A DNA stretch of 64,000 nt from Mantamonas sphyraenae (lineage: Eukaryota > CRuMs > Mantamonadidae): NCBI GenBank assembly GCA_026936335.1, contig JAPMXV010000073.1, positions 1 to 64,000 on the forward strand, given 5' to 3'. Numbering within the stretch: the stretch's first letter is position 1; each line of letters starts with the position of its first letter. Below, in pieces: positions 56,309 to 64,000 of the stretch. The notes beneath the pieces are model-generated. The model did not search any database. It saw nothing but the letters and a program-made list of their open reading frames with translations, and had not been told where the DNA came from. A program made the translations under genes and the position numbers.

Positions 56309-58640
56309 ATGAGTGAAGGACTGAGCGATGAGGAATGGAGAACGTTGCTGCATGGCGGTGATGAGCAAGCCATCAGTGAAGCCTTGGCAAGTGCTGGCAA
56401 AGTATGTGAAGACATGAGGGCATCCCTTCTGTGGCTTGAGAGTGGCAGTGGACTGGGAAACTGACAGCACATTGCAGGAGCTGGACCTCAGCTACAACAA
56501 GATCGGCGACGAAGGGGCAGCTGCATTGGGTACAGCACTGGCTCAGAACAACACATTGCAGGAGCTGAACCTCCGTTTCAACCAAATCGGCGACGACGGG
56601 GCAGCTGTATTGGGCGCAGGACTGGCACAGAACAACACATTGCAGGAGCTGAACCTTGGACTCAACAGGATCGGCGGCGAAGGGGCAGCTGGGTTGGGAA
56701 GAGGACTGGCCCACAACAGAACATTGAAGGTGCTGAATCTCATGAGCAACCAGATGTGGGACGAAGGAGCAGCTGGGTTGGGCACAGGACTGTCACAGAA
56801 CAGCACATTGCAGGAGCTGGACCTCGGTGACAACCAGATCGGGGATGAAGGGGCAGCTGCGCTGGGAACAGGGCTGGCACAGAACAGTACATTGCAGGTA
56901 CTGGTGCTCGGACGCAACAAGATCGGGAACAAAGGAGCATCTGCGTTTGGCACAGCACTGGCACAGAAGAGCACAGTGCAGGTGCTGGAGCTCTGGAACA
57001 ACCTGATCCGGGTCGAAGGGGCGGTTGCGTTGGCCACAGCACTGGCACAGAACAGCACATTGCGGGAGCTTACCCTCAAGGAGAACCAGATCGGGGACGA
57101 AGGGGCAGCAGCGTTGGGCACAGGACTGGCACAGAACAACACGTTGGAGGTGCTGATCCTCCAGGACAACCAGATTGGCGATGAAGGGGCAGCTGCGCTG
57201 GGAACAGCGCTGGCACAGAATAACACGTTGGAGGTGTTGATCCTCCAGGACAACCAGATTGGCGATGAAGGGGCAGTTGCATTGGGAACAGGACTGGTAC
57301 AGAGCAGCACATTACAGGTGCTGGAGCTCAGGAACAACAAGATTGGCGCCGACGGGGCAGTTGCATTGGGCACAGCGCTGGCACAGAACAACACGTTGGA
57401 GGTGCTGATCCTCCAGGACAACCAGATTGGCGATGAAGGGGCAGCTGCGCTGGGAACAGGGCTGGTACAGAGCAGCACATTACAGGTGCTGGAGCTCAGG
57501 AACACCAAGATTGGCGCCGCAGGGGCAGTTGCATTGGGCACAGCGCTGGCACAGAACAACACGTTGGAAGTACTGAACCTTAGGCGCAACCAGATCGGCG
57601 ATGAAGGGGCGACTGTGCTTGGCACAGAACTGGCACACAGCAGCACATTGCGGCAGATGGACCTCAGTTACAACCAGATCGGCGACGAAGGGGCAGCTGC
57701 ATTGGCCATAGGACTGGGAAAGAACAACACATTGGAGGTGCTGTACCTCAGAGGCGAGTTGATCCGGGACGAAGGGGCAGCTGCGTTGGGCACAGCACTG
57801 GCAGAGAACAGCACATTGCAGGAGCTGTACCTCGGTGACACTCTGATCGGCGACAGAGGGGCAGCTGCGTTGGGCACAGCACTGGCACAGAACAGCTCAT
57901 TGCAGGTACTGGAGCTCAAGAACAACAAGTTTGGCGACAGAGGGGCAGCTGCGTTGGGCACGGCACTGGCAGAGAACAGCACATTGCAGGAGCTGTACCT
58001 CGGTGACACTCTGATCGGCGACAGAGGGGCAGCTGCGTTGGGCACAGCACTGGCAGAGAACAGCTCATTGCAGGTACTGGAGCTCAAGAATAACACGATC
58101 GGCAAAGTAGGGGCAGCTGCGTTGGGCACAGCACTGGTACAGAACAGAACATTGCAGAAATTGCGGATGTCTTTCTCGATACCTCGCATGCCACGCCACA
58201 ATCTGGCTCGCAATACCCAAAAGGCAACTGACTTTGTCAACTCTGTCCGCAATGGTGATGTGGTGACCATGCAAGAACTCCTTGCATGGGGCGTTCATGT
58301 TGATGCGCTGGTGGGCGGGGAACATCCAACCACCCCGTTGCTGATCGCTGTTCAAGAACATCAAGAAAAAGCGGCGAGAGTCTTGTTGGAGCATGGTGCC
58401 ACTGTGACCCCTCGTGTCAGAAAACGGATGGATGAACTGGGCTGGTCACCCCGGTGGCACTTTCTTTGGAGCCCACAACTGGACAAGCAAATGGAGACGG
58501 CCATGGTGATGAACATGGAGGAGCGGGAAGTGATGTTTGGCGCAGGGAGCATGGCTGAGTACGAGCCCACGGCTGAGTGGTGCACCCAGCCTGACGAGGT
58601 GTTAACGAGGGTCATGGGATGGCTGGCACGACTACCATAG
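56309..58640 (+). CDS. LRR-ankyrin protein C3 (751 aa), tail lost
   Basis: Exon 1 is 56309-56401 (MSEGLSDEEWRTLLHGGDEQ...), the intron 56402-56477 (76 nt, GTATGT...TTGCAG) and exon 2 56478-58640. It has the N-terminal cap, about 20 LRRs (most of the family; internal pairs such as LEVLILQDNQIGDEGA are repeated almost exactly), the ankyrin-like pair and the C-terminal block (WHFLWSPQLDKQMETAMVMN). The frame ends at a TAG at 58638-58640, where C1 and C2 continue for ~45 residues into the KRQRV-type tail. Tail-like sequence persists downstream (KRQ near 58740), so the stop is a recent change. Its neighbour 147 bp downstream is the UBL-RBR ligase. Confidence 0.88.
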
Positions 58641-58787
58641 GAGCAGTCATTGGCCAGCTGGTGGCAATCGGGCACGCAAGCGCCAGCACGACGACGATGA
58701 CGACGTATACAGGCAACGATACCAGCACGCACGACACCAAACGGCAAACAAAACTACCATCCACACGACCAACCCATCCAACAAGCG

Positions 58788-59964
58788 ATGAGCACACGCG
58801 TTTGCCAATCTTGCCACCAGACAACAGACCGAGCCCAGGATTGCCATTTTGGCGAGCGATGCCGCTTCGGCCCCGAACGATGCCGCTACCATCACTGCTA
58901 CCACCGGCGTGGATGGCAAAGTGAGTGCAAACACCGCATGGAGCACCAAAGCTACAAGGAGTGGCAGATGGAGCAGCCCTGGCGACGGAAGCAGGATCAG
59001 CGAGCACAGGACAACGAGCGGGAGGCACAGGACACCGAGCAGGCAAGGAAGATCCAGCTGCTGTATGAGGCTCCCAATGGCCGCACCGGTGCCATTCTCC
59101 TCACAGAGAACAGCACCATCGCCACGCTGCACACATCACTTGCTGACCGCGTGAGGATTCCCGAGGACAGGCTGTGGATGACACACCATGGGAAGCCGCT
59201 GCGTCCGTCGACATCGATATCAATCCACGACTACAACATCGATGAGGGAAGCATCGTCCGCATCATGCTGCGCAACTCGTGGCACCACGAGCCGCATGAC
59301 ACCGCGGAGACAGAGACAACCACGACACCGGCAGCCACACAATTCACATGTCCAATCTGCGACGACGACGAGGTCGACCCGTCCACCGAGGCCACGGCGA
59401 TGGGATGTGGTCACAGGTTCTGCCACCAGTGCTGGTCGAAACACATCGAGGCACGCCTGGGCGAGGCACCGCAGATCCGCTGTCTCGAGAGTGGCTGCGG
59501 AATGGTGGTGGACAGTGGTACGGTGAGCCGTGTAGCAGATCAGGAGCTGTGTGACCGCTACGAGCACATCTGCCTCGGCAAGGCTCTGGACGAGCTGGGA
59601 TTGCTGTACTGCGCCAACACAGAGTGCAGCAACGCCTTTGAGGCCGACGCTGGCGACAGCTACGTCTCCTGTGCCGCCTGTGGACACAAGCACATGTGTG
59701 TCATGTCGTGCAGCGTGGCACACCGGGATGACATGTGCTGAGGCCAGGGATGCATCGTCCATCCAGGAGGTGGCATCCCTGAAGACCATTGCCCAGACGA
59801 CAAAGGCATGTCCCGAGTGCAACACACGCATCGAGAAGAACGGTGGGTGCAAGCACATGACGTGCAAGAAGTGTCAGCACGAGTTCTGCTGGGGCTGTTT
59901 GCAGCCATACACACGCACAGCAAGAGGTCTCAGTGTACAATGTCTGGACACGTGTACAGTGTAG
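58788..59964 (+). pseudogene. UBL-RBR E3 ubiquitin ligase with Cys module, one frame break
   Basis: Start MSTRVCQSCHQTTD. Order: one Cys module (C-x2-C-x9-C-x5-C-x6-C-x4-C, residues ~6-37); a charged helix; a ubiquitin-like domain (residues ~85-165, KIQLLYEAPNG ... DYNIDEGSIVRIML); RING1 (CPICDDD ... CGHRFCHQCW); IBR (YCANTEC ... [10 protein letters not shown]); RING2 ([22 protein letters not shown] ... FCWGC), where the Cys of GGCKH is the expected acceptor. Near 59720-59740 one extra base (length is 3n+1) shifts the frame inside the end of the IBR; the first frame stops at 59741 and the second runs to 59964. UBL plus RBR recalls parkin, but this protein has the Cys module and no RING0 seen. 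It takes the place of the small Cys-module gene in this repeat unit. Confidence 0.82.
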
Positions 59965-60204
59965 CACAGGAGCAGTGAGGAGGAAATGGTGTGTCTGGCT
60001 GCGGATGGAAGAGAGAATGGAGCGGGTGAGATGATGCATTCTCTCACTTGTTGTCACTCTTGCTTGTGTCTTGTTCCTCCGCACCCTCATGTGTGGCAAT
60101 GACACCAACCAAGGTATGAAAAAAGAAAGAACCCACCCACAGATGTGTGCGTGGGGTGGGTTAGGGTGTGTGTGTGTGTGGGTGCTGGTGCTGGTCATGG
60201 TGGA

Positions 60205-60632
60205 TCACCATCCATCCAAGCAGACGTGGAAGTCCTCGCTCCACTCCTCAGCCGCCCCTCCTGGCCGATGCCCACGGTGGACGTGGGCACTGGACAGGTT
60301 GGGTCGTCCGCCTGCGTTGGTGCTCCTGCTCCGGTCTCCACCGCTGGTGGACCAGGATGGGGCGTGTCGCTGTCGCTGGTTGGGCATCTTGTGTGTGTTT
60401 GCTGTGGGTTGGGGTTGGGTAAGCGGGGTGCGCTGGTGTCATTGTGGGTCCCATGGTGCCATATTGTACCCGGCAGGTGCCACCCACGTGCTTCTGGGAT
60501 CGCAGCCATGGCTTTCTCGGTGTGCAGTTGCCCCTCGACCTCCACCGCCAGAATTCCTGATTCCCCACACCGCACCCGCCAATCGACGACAACGGACACA
60601 TGGGTGGCATGGGATGGTCTCACACGACGCAT
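60205..60632 (-). CDS. Small tandem gene, GESGIL family, copy 3 (113 aa)
   Basis: Exon 1 is 60632-60488, the intron 60487-60402 (86 nt) and exon 2 60401-60205. Exon 1 is well conserved (VSVVVDWRVRCGESGILAVE). Exon 2 begins alike (MPNQRQRHAPSW) but then diverges, ending SEDFHVCLDGW, so the C-terminal half may be degenerate. The repeat unit breaks off about 70 bp upstream at 60700, where the LRR promoter block should begin; no LRR gene follows. Confidence 0.4.
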
Positions 60633-60947
60633 ATGTTCCAAGGGAGCCCATGCATGCGGTTCATTGCATGACACAAGTGCCTGTGCATTGTCCAGGTTGG
60701 TCGGGGGGTGGAAGCAGACAAGTGTTGCCACCGCCATGTCCCTTTGTGCACCACCACCCTCTCCCCCTTGACGCTGCCTCTGTGCAGTGAATACACTGCA
60801 CATGGCGGTCACTCACATGTGCCTGCACACAAGGCTGCACATGCAGTGTGTGTGAGTGCAGTCGACTGTGCCCAGATGAACTTAAATAGGATCCAAGCGA
60901 CCTCCCGCCGCGACAAACCGACCATCCCAACCCATCCAACCCAATCC

Positions 60948-61106
60948 ATGTGTGTCACCACCCACCACCCAACCACCACCGCCATCCACGCACGCGCAGA
61001 GTGCATCTGGTGTGGAAACACCTTTTCCACACGAGGGATGGTGTGGACAGGCTTCCACTGGCTCTGCCGGCGGTGCTACGACGACGACGATGCCAGTCCC
61101 GGGTAA
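60948..61106 (+). CDS. Short zinc-finger-like ORF (52 aa)
   Basis: Translation from 60948 gives a 52-residue peptide with a C-x2-C-x14-H-x2-C-x2-C pattern (CIWCGNTF ... FHWLCRRC) like half a LIM-type finger, then an acidic end. A TATA-like 'cttaaatagg' lies ~65 bp upstream (60880). 'cccgg|gtaagg' at its end could be a 5' splice site, so this may be the first exon of a longer gene. No second exon was convincingly found before the NLR gene. Confidence 0.35.
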   Translation: MCVTTHHPTTTAIHARAECIWCGNTFSTRGMVWTGFHWLCRRCYDDDDASPG

Positions 61107-61816
61107 GGATCTGTGGGGTGGACACGAGGTGAGGAGAGGAATGCCAATGAAGAGAGAGCACAGACACATACACACATTCTGTCCCTCGTTGCCTCCTCTT
61201 GCAAATCGATCACCGTGTGAGGGAAGGATGTGTTGAAGCAATCAGCCAGCTGCTGATAATGGGTCGTTGCAGTGTCCATTCTGGAGTGTGCTGCAGGGAG
61301 AGATGAAAGACACCAGCTTGCACTGCACCCACGTCCCACCCCTCCCTCCCTCCCTCGCTCTCCATGCAGGCCATTGCCACCCCACAGAAGCACGCACAGG
61401 GCCATCACCAGTCACTGCACGCAGTGCATGGCGGCATGGACGACAATGGTCGCCTCCCAACGTGCCGCCACCGCATGTGTGCAATGACCGTCTCACATGG
61501 CCCTGATTCCCGTGCGTCTGTGTAATCACTGGCCCAAACAGGAGGGAGTGGTGGGTTGGGGTGGGGGTATGTGGGTGTGTGGAAGGTGGGGCGTGTTTCA
61601 TCCCCAACCACCGCCCACTCCCTCCTATCTCATCGAGCATCCACTGCCTGTACGTCTGACGCGTGTGCAGTTCGATTTGCAGCACCATCTGACCATCCTC
61701 AATGATTGGATCACCACGGGGTGCTTTTCTGCTGACGGCGCTGAACGGTTGGGTTTGTGTGCAGTGACACAAAGGATGCCCCCGCTGACCCAAACAATCG
61801 ACACACGCGGCTGCAC
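61107..61816. other. Spacer before the NLR-like gene
   Basis: About 700 bases with no supported gene. A possible 3' splice site 'gtgtgcag' at 61757-61764 could attach an upstream exon to the NLR gene, whose frame is open from 61757, but the only ATG there is at 61817. Confidence 0.45.
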
Positions 61817-64000
61817 ATGAGCACAAAGGAAGAGAGCGGTGCGCTGTGTCGGCGGTTGTTGGACTGTGAGGGCGAGGATGACCAGAGGAAGGCGTTGAAA
61901 GAGTGTGGGTTCCACAAGAAGGTCATCGAAGCCTTGATGGATGTGAATGCGTACGGTGTTGCGCTGGTGGAGCTGTATCAGATGGAGGACGACTGGATGG
62001 AGCTGCTGGATGAAGCTAGGATCAAGCGGGAGGGAGCGCTGGGACGGCGGCAGATCGAGCTTTGGGAGACGTTTATTCTGGACTGCGAGACCAAGGCAGG
62101 CATGGCGGTGGTGGAAGACAGGGGAGGTGAAGAGGAGGAGGAGGAGGCTGGTAAGTGAGAGGAGAGAAGAGGTTTGGGGGGGAAGGTTGGGGGAGGCGCT
62201 GACACCTGCCCGCGTGCTTGAGCAGAAAGGGCGTCCAGCTCGTCATCGGCAGGGAGTGTCGTGGGCATCATGGACTATTCACGTGTGATGCAGATGAGTG
62301 TGGTGCGTGGAGGGGATGTGTCGTCGGCAGGTTCGTCGAGTGGAGGAGGGGCGAAAGTGAAAGCGGGCGTTGTGAAGGAAGGGCAGATTGTGCCACACAA
62401 GCAAAACACGCGGGACAGGTGTGGATGGGACAAGGGCGGGATGAGCGATGTGCGTGTGCTGCTGCTGGGTTCGGATGGACAGGCACGAGGAAAGGTCAAG
62501 ATAAGCTGTGCAGAAGAGCAGAGGGCGGTGGAAGCAGCGCGACGAGTGGGCGGCTTGCTGACGAGTGCTGTGGGGGCGGCTGAACAGGTGGACTTTGTGG
62601 CGGAGATTCGTTCATTGAAGGCACCGATGGTGCACATCATGACACACATGGGGGTGGCAGTGGTGGAGGGAGAGGATGCCTCTGTGACGAGAAAGACGCT
62701 TGTGGACTCGCTGCGAGAAGCACGTCCCGTGGCAGTGTTTTTGAACGGATGCAGCAGTGCAGAGATGGCCATGGAGATCAATGACCATGTGCCACTGGTG
62801 ATTGGGTACACCGATGCTGTGGACGATCATGCGGCTTTGGACATGGCCAAGGTGTGGTATGGGAACATTGGGAGTGGAGAGACTGTGCAAAAGGCGTTCC
62901 GGGCTATGGTGGAAGCAGGAGGGGAGAAGGAAGGGCCGAAAGCACTGTTGTGTCTTTGGCAGGGCATGGAAGACACAGTGTTGGTCAACACGAGTGGAAA
63001 GAAGGCACAGGATGGATTTTCCAGGAGGCGTGTGGACAATCTGGGCAAAGCAAGAGAGCTTGTGCGACGAGAGGAGGTGCTGAAGGAGCTGCAGGAGGCA
63101 GAGGGAGTGGTGGTGGTGTGTGGTGCGCGGGGCATGGGCAAGACAAGCGTGGTGGAGATGCATGCGCAGGAGGTGAAGGAGAAGGGTGGCACGGATGTGG
63201 TGTGGTGGTGTGCGGGACAGAGCAGAGAGGCCTTGGTGAGTGACTTGCTGCAGTTGGGGGTGGTATTGGGCGTGTTCACGGATGCTGGAGTGCAGGCGGC
63301 TGAGAAGGAGGATGTGCGAGAGGGAATGGCAAAGAGGGTGATGCAGGCGTTGGATGGACAGCGGTGGATGTTGGTGATGGACGGGGTGGAGGCATGGGGG
63401 GATGTCAAGGCTTTTGTGCACGCAGGAGGTCGTGTGGTGATGACGACATGGCGGGATAGGATTTGGGACAAGCGGGTGGTGGACGCTGTGGTGAGGGTGG
63501 ATGTGATGCGGGATGATGAGGTGGATGCCGTGTTTGCGAGTGAGGGTGTGGTGGTGGATGGGGAGGAGGAGGAGGAGGCGTATGGGGAGCTGAAGAGGCT
63601 GCTGGATGGGATGGCATTGGCTGTGCGACAGGCAGCGGCAGTGATTGGAGAGTGGGGACAGGGTGGATCGGTGCAGAAGTACGTAAAGAGACTGGGACGC
63701 AGTCTGAGGCAGCTGGGAAAGAAAGTGGAGGGCGATGTGTACAGTGGAACAGCGTTGAGTGTGTGGCAGATTGCGATGGAAGAGGTATCGGGGAGGAACG
63801 AACATGCAGCAAGGTTGATAATGTGCATGGCGCTGTTGGATGGACAGGATCTGCCAAAGAGACTGCTGGTGACGCTGATGGAGCAGATTGCGGGTGTGCA
63901 GGACAAGGAAGAGGCGGAGGAAATGGCAGAGGAGGCATTGGAGGCACTGCAGAGAGTGTCGCTGGTGCAGCGGATGGTGGGGGAGGGAAGGAGTGGGTGG
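61817..64000 (+). CDS. NLR-like protein: CHAT caspase-like plus NB-ARC (5' part, runs off window)
   Basis: Exon 1 is 61817-62150 (start MSTKEESGALC), the intron 62151-62225 (75 nt, GTAAGT...GAGCAG, phase 1); exon 2 is open from 62226 to the window end, giving 703 residues so far. Residues ~15-95 form a small helical, perhaps SAM-like domain, then an acidic run and a linker. Residues ~220-346 resemble a CHAT peptidase domain: His in APMVHIMTHMG (codon 62645), Cys in VFLNGCSSAEMA (codon 62750), then YTDAVDDHAALDMAKVWYGN. An NB-ARC/STAND NTPase follows: P-loop GARGMGKT (63122-63145), Walker B LVMDGVE and a MTTWRDR sensor, then helices. NB-ARC switches act in immune and cell-death receptors; CHAT domains are caspase-like proteases. 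Sensor repeats would be expected beyond the edge. Confidence 0.82.

Noticed and set aside
61757-61816. NLR start upstream of the first ATG (GTG at 61757)
   Set aside because: A GTG start is not expected for a eukaryotic nuclear gene; ATG at 61817 is used, though an upstream exon joined at 61764 cannot be excluded.
1-64000. tRNA, rRNA, CRISPR or transposase genes
   Set aside because: No cloverleaf, rRNA core motif, repeat-spacer array or transposase motif was recognised by eye on either strand; a covariance-model scan could still find small RNAs.

Overview
The window starts at a chromosome end. Its first ~120 bases are CCCTAA repeats, i.e. a TTAGGG telomere on the complementary strand. The rest is a GC-rich subtelomere of a unicellular eukaryote. 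Evidence for a eukaryote: telomere repeats, short GT-AG introns (59-323 nt) behind pyrimidine-rich 3' sites, and families such as HECT and RBR ubiquitin ligases, an F-box-like protein, BTB-BACK-SPRY, a protein kinase and an NB-ARC NTPase. I cannot place the species from sequence alone. No rRNA, tRNA, CRISPR array or transposase was seen.

Layout. (1) 0.4-9.0 kb: two tandem copies of a large gene of unknown function made of ~190-residue repeats. The telomere-proximal copy has an internal 1,128-bp tandem duplication and one extra A that breaks its frame; the second copy is intact. A 175-bp scrap of an LRR gene lies between them. (2) 9.3-16.2 kb, minus: a huge UBA/LamG-like/SPRY/HECT ubiquitin ligase broken by at least eight frame breaks. 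(3) 16.7-20.6 kb, minus: two LRR-ankyrin genes. (4) 24.3-26.9 kb, plus: a coiled-coil protein kinase between two direct copies of a dispersed repeat. (5) 27.6-38.8 kb, minus: an array of F-box-like genes of about 1,000 residues (one fragment, two intact copies, one with a 5-nt deletion). (6) 40.9-43.0 kb: a frame-broken BTB-BACK-SPRY gene. (7) 43.7-46.1 kb: a divergent pair, an RBR ligase and a vWA protein, whose N-termini carry nearly the same cysteine-rich module. (8) 46.3-48.2 kb, minus: a secreted, cysteine-rich, lysine-rich protein with two compensating frame breaks. (9) 48.2-60.7 kb: a ~3.6-kb unit repeated three to four times, holding a small minus-strand gene, an LRR-ankyrin gene and a gene carrying the same cysteine-rich module; in the third unit that last gene is a UBL-RBR ligase. 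(10) 61.8 kb to the right edge: the 5' part of an NLR-like gene with a CHAT caspase-like domain followed by NB-ARC.

Taken together this resembles a subtelomeric arsenal of ubiquitin-pathway and immune-receptor-like genes that expands by tandem duplication, repeat-number change and gene conversion, and decays by indels. The likeliest undescribed elements are: the 'MSTR' cysteine module (C-x2-C-x9-C-x5-C-x6-C-x4-C) fused to RBR, vWA and UBL-RBR partners; the LRR-ankyrin family with its own N-terminal exon and C-terminal block; the CHAT-NB-ARC protein; and a basic KRQR[VL] motif recurring in four unrelated families. Several genes carry single indels, so sequencing error versus genuine decay must be settled from reads before any is called a pseudogene.
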